Shown here one piece after another: positions 1 through 8,597 of a stretch of DNA of 64,000 nt. The stretch is from assembly GCA_002281535.1 (NCBI GenBank), contig NCGD01000003.1, positions 124,001-188,000 of the forward strand, read 5' to 3'. The translations under genes were made by a program, and so were the position numbers. Numbering within the stretch: position 1 is the stretch's first letter; every line of letters starts with the position of its first letter. The stretch comes from Sphingomonas sp. 28-63-12. GTDB lineage: Bacteria; Pseudomonadota; Alphaproteobacteria; Sphingomonadales; Sphingomonadaceae. Below the pieces are notes generated by a model. It ran no database searches and was not told the origin of the DNA. It saw only the letters and a program-made list of their open reading frames with translations.

Positions 1-351
1 ATCTTTGCCGAGGACATGGCGGGCCAGCGCTTCACTTTCTACGCGCCGCAGGTGTGGACCCGGCAGCGCCGCATCCTGATGCCGACCGCGTCGATCCTTG
101 GCACACATCTGTGCAATGCCTTCGAAGTGGCACGGATGAACGACATGATTGCGGCGGGGTTGCTCGAAGTGACGGAACCGCAAGTGGTGCCGTGGGACGG
201 GCTGCCCGAGGCGCATCAGGCGATGTGGGACAACCGCCATTCGGGCGCGACCTATGTCGTCAACCATGCGCTGCCCGAGATGGGGCTGCGCAGTCGCGAT
301 GCCTTGCTGGAAGCATGGGCGGCGCGAGAATCGCTGGTGGCTGATCCCTAA
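1..351 (+). CDS. pcs: C-terminal fragment of an enoyl-CoA reductase, probably propionyl-CoA synthase (5' end outside window)
   Basis: The frame is open from the first base, so the gene starts upstream of the window. The visible 116 residues match the end of the medium-chain dehydrogenase/reductase family that includes crotonyl-CoA carboxylase/reductase and the C-terminal reductase domain of propionyl-CoA synthase: a WTRQRRI segment after the nucleotide-binding fold, then VVPWDGLPEAHQAMWDNRH and a short tail. Propionyl-CoA synthase is a three-domain enzyme (acyl-CoA synthetase, enoyl-CoA hydratase, acrylyl-CoA reductase) that converts 3-hydroxypropionate to propionyl-CoA. The next gene makes 3-hydroxypropionate, so that identity is the best inference. 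A stand-alone acrylyl-CoA or crotonyl-CoA reductase is the alternative, because only the reductase tail can be seen. Confidence 0.6.
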   Translation: MFAEDMAGQRFTFYAPQVWTRQRRILMPTASILGTHLCNAFEVARMNDMIAAGLLEVTEPQVVPWDGLPEAHQAMWDNRHSGATYVVNHALPEMGLRSRDALLEAWAARESLVADP

Positions 352-483
352 TCCGATCGGCATCGGGCAAACCCCGTTGCCGTTCTCTAATAATCAACGA
401 TATGATCAGCTTCGCCCTCCCCAGGCTCTGAACACATCAATGCGCGGATCATCAAGGCACCGCGAGATTACTGGGAGCGTGAC

Positions 484-3400
484 ATGGCCAAGGCAAAGAC
501 CAATCTGACTCCAGAAACGGGGCCCCCCACCGCTGGCGGCCGGCTGGCCGGCAAGATCGCTGTGGTCACGGGGGCGGCGGGCAATCTGGGCGGGTATATC
601 GTCCGCCATTATCTCGCCGAGGGCGCGACGGTGGTGATGACCGGTCGCACGCCCGCGCGCACTGACGCAGCGGCAGAAGCGATCCGCGCCGAGACTGGCG
701 TCGATGCGACGCGGCTGGCCACGGTGGCGCTCGACGGGGGCGATCCTGAATCGGTGCGCAAGGGCATTGCCGATGTCGTCAAGCGCTTTGGGCGGATCGA
801 CATTCTGGTCAACAATGCGGGCTCTGCGGGCCCCAAGCAGCCGCTGGAGCAATTGCCGATCGACGCCGCGGAACTGGCCGCGCTGCAAAAGGGCGGGTCG
901 ACCGATGGCGAGACCGTCGGCGACGCGATCCGCAACATCTTTGGCGTGGCCTGGAACGTGTCGCGCGCCGCCGCGTCGGCGATGGGTGAAGGCGGGTCGA
1001 TCATCAACGTCTCGACCATCTTCTCGCGCACGCCCTATTATGCGCGCACGGCCTATGTCGTGCCCAAGGCGGCAATGAACGCGTTTTCGCGCGAATTGTC
1101 GTTGGAACTCGGGCCACGAGGCATTCGCGTGAACCTCGTCTTCCCGGGGCCGATCGAAAGCGAACGCATCCGCAGCGTTTTCGCGACCATGGATACGATG
1201 CGCGGCGACGAAGCGGGCACCACCGCCAACCAGTTCTTCGATATGATGTCGCTCGAACGTGCGACCGGCGGCAATGCGAAGGCCAAGACCTTCCCGACCC
1301 CGACCGATATCGCCACCACCTGCGTGTTCCTGGGGAGCGACGAGTCGGCCGCCTATAACGGCCATGATTTCGAGGTCACCCACGGGATGACCGTGCGCAA
1401 GGAAGAGCGCGCCACCTATCTGTCGCGGCCGACGATGCGATCAATGGACGGGGCGGGCCTTGCGGTGCTGATCGCGGCGGGTGATGGCTGGCAGGAAGCG
1501 CTGGAGATCGCCAATATCCAGATCGCCTGTGGCGCGCGGGTGTTGCTGGGCCTGACGCGACAGGCGGACGTGGCGATTGCGCAGGCGCGGGCCAAGGCGG
1601 AAGGCGCCGATGACCGGCTGACGATCGTGCGCTTCAACCGCACCGAGCCCGGAGCGATGGAGGCGGCGCTCGACGCCTATACCAAGGACAATGCCCCGAT
1701 TACGGGCGCGATCTTCATGCCGGTGCTGGGGCCGGGCGAGCTGGTCGGCGATCTGGTCGACGCGACCGATGAGGATGTCGAACGCTTCATGGATGCCGAG
1801 CTGGCGGGCAGCATTGCGTTGGCGCGCACGCTCAGCCGTTACTGGAAGCGCAACGACAATCTGCTGCAGGAGCCACGTTTCGTGTTCCTGACCAACCCGA
1901 CCGACGGCAAGGGCGACGTCTATGCCCAGATGCTGCGCGCATCGACCGAGCAGCTGATCCGCATCTGGCGCGACGAATCCGACATCGACGTGGCGCATGG
2001 GCGGCGGCGACAGGCGGAATGGGGCAACCAGATCGTCCGCTTCGGCAATGCAGAAGCCGAGAATACGCGATTCACCGCGGGCCACGCCGCGCGCATCTTG
2101 CTGAAGGAGAGCAAAATCCGCGAGGTGACGCTTTATGTGCCATCGAGTATTGGCGAGGCAACGGGATCGCGCAAGGCGATGCCGGGGTTCAGCGAGAACA
2201 TCACCGGCCTGCATCTGGGCAAGGTGGCGCTGATCACGGGCGGGTCGGCCGGGATTGGCGGGCAGGTCGCGCGGTTGCTGGCGCTGGCGGGCGCCAAGGT
2301 GATGATGGTTGCGCGGCGCGAAAGCGAGCTTGCCGTGGCGCGCGCGCGGATCGTCAGCGAACTGGAGGATATCGGTTTTGCAGGGGTCGAACGGCGCGTG
2401 CAGACGCTCGCCAATGTCGACGTCAGTAATTTTGAATCGTTGAAGGGCGCGGTCGATGCGACGCTGAAGGCGTTCGGGCGGATCGATTATCTGATCAACA
2501 ATGCCGGGGTCGCGGGCGCCGAGGATATGGTCGTCGACATGAGTGTCGATGCCTGGAACTACACGCTCGATGCCAATCTGATCTCCAATTATTTCCTGAT
2601 GCACCATGTCGTGCCGCTGATGAAGCGCCAGGGATCGGGCTATGTGCTGAACGTCTCGTCCTATTTCGGCGGCGAGAAATATCTGGCGGTCGCCTATCCG
2701 AACCGTGCCGATTATGCGGTGTCGAAGTCGGGGCAGCGCGCGATGGTCGAGGCGATGTCGCGCTATCTGGGGCCGGAGGTGCAATTCAATGCGATCGCGC
2801 CGGGGCCGGTGGACGGTGATCGGCTGGCGGGGACGGGGGGCAAGCCCGGCCTGTTCGAACGGCGGGGCAAGCTGATCCTGGAGAATAAGCGGCTGAATGC
2901 GATCCATGCGGCGGTGGTGAAATCGCTGCGGCGCGGGGTACGCGTGGAGGCGGTGCTGACCCGGCTGGCGCGCAACGACACCGTCCGGATGTCGCACGAT
3001 ACCAACAACCCAAGGGAGATCCGCGATCTCGCGCTGGCCTGCGCGCGCGAGGGGGACGGGGTCTGTACGTGGGACCAGTATCTGCTGACCCCGCCGATCG
3101 CTGCAGCGCTCGTCTCGCGGCTGCGCAAGGGCGGCTATTTCCTTGATGCGCCAGGCTGGGCCGATCGGCCCGATACCCCGGAGGCCAATGGCGGCTGGCT
3201 GCTGCGCACGCCGCCCGCCGATGCGCCGTTCCTCCCCGCCGACAAGATCGCCGTGGAGGCGCAAAAGGTTGGGAGCGGGGTGCTGTCCAAGCTCTATCTC
3301 GGCAAGATGCCGACAGAGACCGATGTGGCACAGGCGACGGTTTTCTTTCTGGCCGACCGCGCGGTGTCGGGCGAAACCTTCATGCCCTCGGGCGGCCTGT

Positions 3401-4182
3401 CGGTCGAGCGATCGACCACGGAGCGTGAGTTGTTCGGCAGCCCCAAGCAGGAGCGGCTCGATCAGATGCGCGGCAAGACGGTGTGGATCGTCGGCGAGCA
3501 TCTGGTGGATTATATCGCCGAGACCGCGCGTGCCTTTATCAACGAATGCCAAGTCGCGCGCGTGGTGCTGATTACGCGGACGGCGGAAGGGTTCGATATG
3601 CTCAAAGAAGCGTTGGCGGATGTGCCCGCCAACGTGCTTCAATCGATCGTCTGCGGGGACTCGGTCGAGACGGCGATGAACGCGGCGCTGCTGCAATGGG
3701 GACGACCGACGACCTTGCTGTCGACGCCGTTCGACGCCCTGCCGCAAAAGCTGTTCGAGCTGGACGATCCGCTCAGCCCCGAGGAATTTCGCGCGCTGGT
3801 CGCGGGCAATTTGACCAATCATTTCCGCGTTGCGCGCAAAGCGTCGCTCTATGATGATTGCCAGCTGGTGCTGGCGTCGCCCGACGTGCCGATGGGCGAC
3901 AAGAGCCCGGCCTTTGCGCTTGCCAATTTCATCAAGACAACGCTCCATGCTTTTACAGCGACGCTGGCGGTGGAAAATGAGCGGCTGGTGCATGACGTGC
4001 CCGTCAACCAGATCAATCTGACGCGGCGCGTGCAATCGGAGGAACCACGCAATCTTGACGAACATCTCGAGGAGGTGAAGCGCTTTGCCCGCGCGGTGTT
4101 GCTGGTCGGCGCGCCGCTGCCCGATGCAGAAGATTCGCGCTATCGATCGCGCATCTATCGCGGCATGGCGATGACGGTTTAA
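484..4182 (+). CDS. mcr: bifunctional malonyl-CoA reductase (3-hydroxypropionate forming)
   Basis: The 1232-residue protein has two tandem short-chain dehydrogenase halves and matches the Chloroflexus aurantiacus enzyme (about 1220 aa) end to end from memory, with near-identical stretches such as LHLGKVALITGGSAGIGG. The N half has TGAAGNLG (29-36), NNAG (110-113) and a Tyr191-x3-Lys195 pair. The C half has TGGSAGIGG (585-593), NNAG (672-675) and Tyr744-x3-Lys748. In Chloroflexus the C half reduces malonyl-CoA to malonate semialdehyde and the N half reduces that to 3-hydroxypropionate, both with NADPH. The end, ALPLPDAEDSRY-like through RIYRGMAMTV, is also conserved. The ATG is preceded by GGGAG about 7 bases upstream. 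It lies 132 bases after the reductase fragment and 9 bases before accA, which suggests one operon. Confidence 0.95.
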   Translation: MAKAKTNLTPETGPPTAGGRLAGKIAVVTGAAGNLGGYIVRHYLAEGATVVMTGRTPARTDAAAEAIRAETGVDATRLATVALDGGDPESVRKGIADVVKRFGRIDILVNNAGSAGPKQPLEQLPIDAAELAALQKGGSTDGETVGDAIRNIFGVAWNVSRAAASAMGEGGSIINVSTIFSRTPYYARTAYVVPKAAMNAFSRELSLELGPRGIRVNLVFPGPIESERIRSVFATMDTMRGDEAGTTANQFFDMMSLERATGGNAKAKTFPTPTDIATTCVFLGSDESAAYNGHDFEVTHGMTVRKEERATYLSRPTMRSMDGAGLAVLIAAGDGWQEALEIANIQIACGARVLLGLTRQADVAIAQARAKAEGADDRLTIVRFNRTEPGAMEAALDAYTKDNAPITGAIFMPVLGPGELVGDLVDATDEDVERFMDAELAGSIALARTLSRYWKRNDNLLQEPRFVFLTNPTDGKGDVYAQMLRASTEQLIRIWRDESDIDVAHGRRRQAEWGNQIVRFGNAEAENTRFTAGHAARILLKESKIREVTLYVPSSIGEATGSRKAMPGFSENITGLHLGKVALITGGSAGIGGQVARLLALAGAKVMMVARRESELAVARARIVSELEDIGFAGVERRVQTLANVDVSNFESLKGAVDATLKAFGRIDYLINNAGVAGAEDMVVDMSVDAWNYTLDANLISNYFLMHHVVPLMKRQGSGYVLNVSSYFGGEKYLAVAYPNRADYAVSKSGQRAMVEAMSRYLGPEVQFNAIAPGPVDGDRLAGTGGKPGLFERRGKLILENKRLNAIHAAVVKSLRRGVRVEAVLTRLARNDTVRMSHDTNNPREIRDLALACAREGDGVCTWDQYLLTPPIAAALVSRLRKGGYFLDAPGWADRPDTPEANGGWLLRTPPADAPFLPADKIAVEAQKVGSGVLSKLYLGKMPTETDVAQATVFFLADRAVSGETFMPSGGLSVERSTTERELFGSPKQERLDQMRGKTVWIVGEHLVDYIAETARAFINECQVARVVLITRTAEGFDMLKEALADVPANVLQSIVCGDSVETAMNAALLQWGRPTTLLSTPFDALPQKLFELDDPLSPEEFRALVAGNLTNHFRVARKASLYDDCQLVLASPDVPMGDKSPAFALANFIKTTLHAFTATLAVENERLVHDVPVNQINLTRRVQSEEPRNLDEHLEEVKRFARAVLLVGAPLPDAEDSRYRSRIYRGMAMTV

Positions 4183-4191
4183 GGCGTTAGG

Positions 4192-5148
4192 GTGAGCGAT
4201 TATCTGCCCTTCGAGAAGGCCATCGAGGCGCTCGACCAGAGCGCGGCGAGCTTGCGCCGCGCGGGCGAGCGGCTGGACGAGGCCGCGCAGCTGGAGGAGC
4301 GGGCGCAGCGCCAACTGGCCTTTCTCTACAGCAAGCTGACGCCGTGGCAGCGCGCAATGGTCGCACGGCATCCGGCTCGTCCGCACATTAATCACTATAT
4401 CGCCGGCCTGCTGGACGATTTCATGCCGCTGGGCGGGGACCGTGCCTTTGCCGATGATCAGGCAATGATTGGCGGGCTGGCGAGCTTCCAGGGGCGGCCG
4501 GTGGTGGTGATGGGCCACGCCAAAGGCGAAGATACGGCCTCGCGGCTCAAGCATAATTTCGGGATGGCCAAGCCCGAGGGCTATCGCAAGGCGATCCGGC
4601 TGATGGACCTGGCCGATAAGTTCGGCTTGCCGGTGATCACGCTGGTCGACACGCCGGGTGCCTTTCCGGGCATGGATGCGGAGGAACGCGGCCAGGCCGA
4701 AGCGATCGCCCGCAGCACCGAGCGCTGCCTGTCGCTGGGCGTGCCGATCATCGCGGTGATTGCGGGTGAGGGCGGATCGGGCGGCGCGGTCGCGCTGGCG
4801 GCGGCCAACCGCGTGCTGATGCTGGAGCATTCGATCTATTCAGTGATTTCGCCGGAGGGCTGCGCCTCGATCCTGTGGCGCAGCGCCGCGCGCGCTGCCG
4901 AGGCGGCCGAAGCGATGAAGATCACCGCAAGCGAGCTGCTCCGCCTGGGGGTGATCGACCGTATCGTCTATGAGCCGGCCGGGGGCGCGCACCGCGACCA
5001 CGCCACGATGATCAAGCGGGTCGGGGTCGCGCTGGCAGCAGAATTGGCGGCGCTTGGCCCCATGTCATCCGGCGATCTGCGTGCCGAACGGCGGACCAAA
5101 TATCTCCAGATCGGGCGGCAGCTGCCGGCTGGGAGCGATCAGCATTGA
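4192..5148 (+). CDS. accA: acetyl-CoA carboxylase carboxyltransferase subunit alpha
   Basis: This 318-residue protein has the full length of AccA. It has the N-terminal coiled-coil-like helix rich in Glu, Arg and Ala, the RPHINHYI region, [35 protein letters not shown] and the oxyanion-type [11 protein letters not shown] and [11 protein letters not shown] motifs. With AccD it transfers the carboxyl group from carboxybiotin to acetyl-CoA to give malonyl-CoA, the substrate of the gene just upstream. It starts with GTG 9 bases after the mcr stop and is very probably co-transcribed. The accB and accC genes of the same enzyme lie about 21 kb away, and accD is not in the window. Whether this is the only accA or a dedicated second copy cannot be decided here. 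Confidence 0.93.
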   Translation: MSDYLPFEKAIEALDQSAASLRRAGERLDEAAQLEERAQRQLAFLYSKLTPWQRAMVARHPARPHINHYIAGLLDDFMPLGGDRAFADDQAMIGGLASFQGRPVVVMGHAKGEDTASRLKHNFGMAKPEGYRKAIRLMDLADKFGLPVITLVDTPGAFPGMDAEERGQAEAIARSTERCLSLGVPIIAVIAGEGGSGGAVALAAANRVLMLEHSIYSVISPEGCASILWRSAARAAEAAEAMKITASELLRLGVIDRIVYEPAGGAHRDHATMIKRVGVALAAELAALGPMSSGDLRAERRTKYLQIGRQLPAGSDQH

Positions 5149-5200
5149 CCGGTCATGCATTTGCCAACAAGCGCCGCTATGACGGGGGAATGGCGGGGGA

Positions 5201-5836
5201 ATGACGATGCGACAGGGCTGGGTAATGGTGATGGCGATGCTAGGGGCCTGCAGCGCGGCGCCGCCTGCCGCCAACACCCAGATGGCGGCCGCGGATGCGG
5301 GGGGCAAGTTCCCGGACAACAGTGCCAGTTCGGCAACCGACGTGCCGGCACCCGGCGCATCTGATCCCGCGGCAACCCCGCTTGTTGTCGCGTTGGCGGG
5401 GGACGGGCTCCAGCTTGTCGATGGCGATTCCGGCAAGACCTATTCGGTGCCGTTCGGCACTGAGCAGGGTCAGACCATCCAAAGTATCGGCAAGGCCCAG
5501 GGGCCAATCAGCGAAACAGGGGTGAATGAGGAATGTGGCGCCGGCCCAATTTATTTTGCTGATTTTTCGGGCACGTTGACCCTGGTGTTTCAGGACCGGA
5601 AATTTGCGGGCTGGAGCGTGGGCGGGAGCAAGGCCGATTCCAAGCTGACAACGATCGCCGGCATCGGTGTTGGCAGCACGCGCAAGGCGCTGGAGGCGGC
5701 TTATTCGGTCAAGATCGAGGAAAGCACGATCGGCACCGAATTTCTCGCCGGCGATCTTTCCGGCCTGCTCGACGGCGCCGGCGCTGGCGCCACCGTCTCG
5801 CATCTCTGGGCCGGCGTTACCTGTATTGCGCGCTGA
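5201..5836 (+). CDS. predicted lipoprotein of unknown function
   Basis: The 211-residue protein starts with a short signal peptide ending in the lipobox LGAC, followed by an Ala/Pro/Ser-rich linker (about 20-60) and a folded region rich in Gly and Thr. Two cysteines later in the chain (in NEECGAG and GVTCIAR) could form a disulfide in the periplasm. The ATG follows GGCGGGGGA. I do not recognise a family. It sits between accA and an ArsC-like gene on the same strand, with a 52-base gap to accA, so it need not belong to that operon. Confidence 0.7.
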   Translation: MTMRQGWVMVMAMLGACSAAPPAANTQMAAADAGGKFPDNSASSATDVPAPGASDPAATPLVVALAGDGLQLVDGDSGKTYSVPFGTEQGQTIQSIGKAQGPISETGVNEECGAGPIYFADFSGTLTLVFQDRKFAGWSVGGSKADSKLTTIAGIGVGSTRKALEAAYSVKIEESTIGTEFLAGDLSGLLDGAGAGATVSHLWAGVTCIAR

Positions 5837-5857
5837 AGCGGTGCTAGGCAGATCGGC

Positions 5858-6202
5858 ATGACAACGCTTTATGGCATCAAGAATTGCGACACGATGACGA
5901 AAGCACGGGCTTGGCTCGATGCGGCCGGTGTCACTTATCAATTCCACGATTATAAGCTGGCGGGCGCCGATCCTGCCCGGCTTGAAGCGTGGGTGGAGCG
6001 CGCTGGTTGGGAAATGCTGCTCAATCGCGCGGGCACGACCTTTCGCAAGTTGCCGGATGCCGACAAGCAGGGGATCGACCGCGACAAGGCGATTGCGCTG
6101 ATGCTGGCCAACCCGTCGATGATCAAGCGCCCGGTGATTGAGGTGGGCGACGCGTTACTGATCGGGTTCAAGCCTGACGCGTACGACAGCGCGTTCGGGT
6201 AA
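5858..6202 (+). CDS. ArsC/Spx/YffB-family thioredoxin-fold protein
   Basis: The 114-residue protein has the small ArsC-family fold. Its single N-terminal cysteine lies in GIKNCDTMTKA (Cys10), followed by DYKLAG and, later, IKRPVIEVGD with the cis-Pro region. The YffB/Spx branch carries a KNCDT-type motif and generally lacks the arginine triad of true arsenate reductases, so arsenate reduction is unlikely. A glutathione-dependent thiol reductase role has been suggested for YffB. A true arsC is present at 23.1 kb. Confidence 0.85.
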   Translation: MTTLYGIKNCDTMTKARAWLDAAGVTYQFHDYKLAGADPARLEAWVERAGWEMLLNRAGTTFRKLPDADKQGIDRDKAIALMLANPSMIKRPVIEVGDALLIGFKPDAYDSAFG

Positions 6203-6268
6203 TGGCGCCCTTGGCGCGCTGCGTGATGGCCCCCATATCGCCGCTTCATCGATCAGGAGCATAGCCGC

Positions 6269-6550
6269 ATGCCGACCGCCATCTGGAACGACACGATCAT
6301 CGCGCAATCCGAGGATACGATCGTCGTGGAGGGGAACCATTATTTCCCACCCGAATCGGTGAAAATGGATCTGCTTGAGGATAGCAATACCCATAGCCAT
6401 TGCCCCTGGAAGGGCGAGGCGAGCTACAAGACGATTGCCGCAGCCGGGCAGAAAAATGTCGATGCGGTCTGGTATTATCCCGCGCCGAAGGAAAAAGCCG
6501 CCCAGATCAAAGGCTATTTTGCCTTTTGGAAGGGCGTCAAAGTCTCCTGA
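6269..6550 (+). CDS. DUF427 domain protein
   Basis: The 93-residue protein matches the DUF427 family: VEGNHYFPPESV followed by THSHCPWKGEASYK and VWYYPAPK. These proteins form a small beta-tent-like fold of unknown biochemical role. The ATG has AGGAG 11 bases upstream. It is followed by a small membrane-protein gene on the same strand. Confidence 0.88.
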   Translation: MPTAIWNDTIIAQSEDTIVVEGNHYFPPESVKMDLLEDSNTHSHCPWKGEASYKTIAAAGQKNVDAVWYYPAPKEKAAQIKGYFAFWKGVKVS

Positions 6551-6635
6551 CGGGACCAGCGCCAACGCGCCGCCATTGCCATCTGCCAGCGATCACGGCA
6601 GATTTCCGTCCCTGAACCTTGGGGAGGGAAAGCCC

Positions 6636-7073
6636 ATGAACATCGCCAGTCAACGGCCGCCACGCTGGTTCTGGGTCGTCGCGCTGCTCCTGCTGCTATG
6701 GTCGGCAGCAGGCGTTTTTGCCTATTACGCGCACATGACCGTCGATCAAAAAACGCTGGCCGCGATGAGCGCTTATGACCGGGCCGCGTATCTGCGGTTA
6801 CCGGTGTGGTTCGGTTATGTGTTTGCGCTTGCCGTCCTGCCGGCGTTGGCGGGGGCGGTTGCGCTGCTGCTGCGATCGAAATTCGCCTGGCCGCTCTATG
6901 CGCTGTCGTTGATCGGCGTAATCGTCCAGTTCGGCTGGGTGTTCGGCGCGACTGACCTGATCGCGGCCAAGGGCGCGGCGGCAACCGTGCCGTTTCCGCT
7001 GATGATCTTCGTGCTTGCAGTGGTGCAACTCTGGTTGGCAGGCGTCGCAATCAGGCGGCGCTGGATTTCGTGA
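6636..7073 (+). CDS. small integral membrane protein (about 4 TM)
   Basis: The 145-residue protein has about four hydrophobic segments (residues 10-30, 57-78, 83-105 and 116-138) and a basic C-terminus, RRRWIS. The frame stays open further upstream into DUF427. The ATG at 6636 is chosen because GGGGAGGG lies 7-13 bases before it and the hydrophobic protein begins there. I do not recognise a function. Confidence 0.75.
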   Translation: MNIASQRPPRWFWVVALLLLLWSAAGVFAYYAHMTVDQKTLAAMSAYDRAAYLRLPVWFGYVFALAVLPALAGAVALLLRSKFAWPLYALSLIGVIVQFGWVFGATDLIAAKGAAATVPFPLMIFVLAVVQLWLAGVAIRRRWIS

Positions 7074-7096
7074 CGCCGCAGTCATAGACGGCGGCG

Positions 7097-7771
7097 ATGG
7101 TATCGCCGATTAAATCCCCGCCAGCTGGGCGCTTCGACGCAATCCGGGTCCGCGCCGAACGGGCAGGGCTTTTCGAGACCCCGCTGCTCCATGGCAAGCT
7201 GTCCGATGCCGAGCCGATGACAATCGCGCTTGAGCAGGCGATCGCCGCCCGGCGCGCTGCCGATGAGGGGCTCAAGCGCTCCAATGTCGGTGGCTGGCAT
7301 TCGACGACCGATATGATGCAATGGGGTGGCGCAGCGGCGGACAAGCTGGCCGACATGGCGATTCGCATGGCCAAGCGCCTGTCCCATTTCGAGGATCGTG
7401 ACCCAGCCAGCGTCAAATGGTCGGTGCGGATGTGGGCCAATGTTTCGCCGCCCGGTGCGCTCAATATGAGTCATGCTCATCCCGGGGTGCTCTGGGCGGC
7501 TGTCTATTATCTCGACATGGGGATGGCGCCGGGGGACCCGGACGGGGGCGAGCTGTATTTCGAGGACCCGCGCTTTCCCGTGCCGCAGATGACCTTTCCC
7601 GGCTTTCGCGCAATCGGCGCCGACGGCAAGCCGCAGGTGATCGAGCAGCGGGTACGGACAGAACGCGGCGACCTGGTGATCTTTCCGGGCTTTGTCCGCC
7701 ATGGCGTCCGCCCGCATACCGGCAGCCGTGAGCGTGTGTCGATCGCGATGAATATCTACGCCAAGGAATAA
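7097..7771 (+). CDS. putative 2-oxoglutarate/Fe(II)-dependent oxygenase
   Basis: The 224-residue protein resembles the conserved family annotated as putative 2OG-Fe(II) oxygenase. NMSHAHPGVLWAAVYYLD supplies a first histidine pair, GGELYFEDPR follows, and GDLVIFPGFVRHGVRPHTG supplies the distal histidine and an arginine that would bind 2-oxoglutarate, followed by RVSIAMNI on the closing strand. The substrate is unknown. It starts 23 bases after the preceding membrane-protein gene and converges on the XRE gene. Confidence 0.8.
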   Translation: MVSPIKSPPAGRFDAIRVRAERAGLFETPLLHGKLSDAEPMTIALEQAIAARRAADEGLKRSNVGGWHSTTDMMQWGGAAADKLADMAIRMAKRLSHFEDRDPASVKWSVRMWANVSPPGALNMSHAHPGVLWAAVYYLDMGMAPGDPDGGELYFEDPRFPVPQMTFPGFRAIGADGKPQVIEQRVRTERGDLVIFPGFVRHGVRPHTGSRERVSIAMNIYAKE

Positions 7772-7790
7772 CGCGCGGCGGCACCTTTGC

Positions 7791-8003
7791 TCACCCATGC
7801 CATTGGAATACGTCGTCCAGCGGCTTGCCGAACACGCTGGCGATCCGGAATGCTGCCTCGAGCGTCGGTGAATATTTGCCCGCTTCAATCGCTGCCACGG
7901 TCTGGCGCGTCATGCCGATCTTTTCGGCAAGCTCGGCCTGGGTCATCTCACCGGCCATGAAGCGCAGCGTTCGGATGCTGTTGGTGATGGGCGGGACGGC
8001 CAT
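7791..8003 (-). CDS. XRE-family helix-turn-helix regulator (small, YozG-like)
   Basis: This 70-residue protein is a single Cro/CI-type helix-turn-helix domain: MTQAELAEKIGMTRQTVAAIE is the recognition unit, followed by GKYSPTLEAAFRIASVFGKPLDDVF. It is encoded 2 bases after the membrane-protein gene upstream and forms an operon with it. Such small XRE proteins are often paired with a membrane protein and repress their own promoter. A candidate operator is described at 8492-8533. Confidence 0.9.
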   Translation of the reverse strand: MAVPPITNSIRTLRFMAGEMTQAELAEKIGMTRQTVAAIEAGKYSPTLEAAFRIASVFGKPLDDVFQWHG

Positions 8004-8005
8004 GA

Positions 8006-8470
8006 TCAGCCTTCCCGCCGATAACGCCAGAGCTGCGCGCCTGCGTGGACGACATGCGCCACCACCAAGGCCAGCAGCAGGGCATTGCCGATCACCACCG
8101 CAATCACCGTTGCGGGATCGCCGCTTAGCCAGCGCTGGGCCGCCGTGACGATCACCGGGGTCGCCAGCATCACGCCAACCACCAGCAGGCTGAGCAGGTT
8201 ATAGGCGGGGACCGCCGCCGTCGCTGCGAAATCCCGGTCGCGGGCATCCGTGGGCGCAGAGGCGTCGGCCGGGGCCATGACCGCAAGGGCGATCACGGCC
8301 GCCACTTCGACAATCACCAGCAGGATGACCGACTGAATGAAGCCGCCATAAGCCTGGCGGGCATCGACCGTTCCGCGCGCCAGCAATCGTCCGACGTCGA
8401 AAAGATATGAACCCCAGATCGCTGTCTCCGCGATGATCGATATCCACAGCATCTTCTCTCTAAACGTCAT
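8006..8470 (-). CDS. integral membrane protein paired with XRE regulator
   Basis: The 154-residue protein has four predicted membrane segments (about residues 7-27, 45-65, 85-110 and 125-145) and a charged loop rich in Asp and Ala (about 70-85). The ATG at 8470 is preferred to one 24 bases upstream because AAAGGG lies 6-11 bases before it. The arrangement resembles membrane-protein/XRE pairs such as DUF2975-YozG, though I do not see that family's sequence clearly. Confidence 0.75.
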   Translation of the reverse strand: MTFREKMLWISIIAETAIWGSYLFDVGRLLARGTVDARQAYGGFIQSVILLVIVEVAAVIALAVMAPADASAPTDARDRDFAATAAVPAYNLLSLLVVGVMLATPVIVTAAQRWLSGDPATVIAVVIGNALLLALVVAHVVHAGAQLWRYRREG

Positions 8471-8491
8471 TGCCAGCCCTTTCGATGTCAA

Positions 8492-8533
8492 CATACGACG
8501 TCATAATGTATGAAATAGCGAACATTGAGTCAA
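8492..8533 (-). promoter_or_regulatory. promoter and overlapping inverted repeat upstream of the membrane-protein/XRE operon
   Basis: On the minus strand a -35 TTGACT (8528-8533) and a -10 TACATT (8505-8510) are separated by exactly 17 bases. An inverted repeat CATAC-N11-GTATG (8492-8512) lies over the -10, the right place for a repressor site. The XRE protein of this operon is the obvious candidate ligand, by inference. The local sequence is AT-rich compared with its surroundings. Confidence 0.55.
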
Positions 8534-8597
8534 TTATATTTTACTCACATGACTCTCCTCTCTGGCCTCGCACGACTGAATCCGGTAGCGAAAGGCA

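Noticed and set aside
1441-4830. An 1129-codon open frame on the minus strand opposite mcr and accA
   Set aside because: It lies entirely opposite two clearly recognised genes. Its composition (very rich in Arg, His and Gln) is typical of an antisense shadow in GC-rich DNA, and it has no recognisable domain.
5858-6202. Assigning the ArsC-like protein as an arsenate reductase
   Set aside because: It has the KNCDT motif of the YffB/Spx branch, and is not near arsenic genes; a true arsC with HNPACGTSR is at 23.1 kb.
6375-6635. N-terminal extension of the small membrane protein
   Set aside because: It overlaps the DUF427 gene in another frame and is Arg/Pro-rich without conservation; a strong ribosome site precedes ATG 6636.
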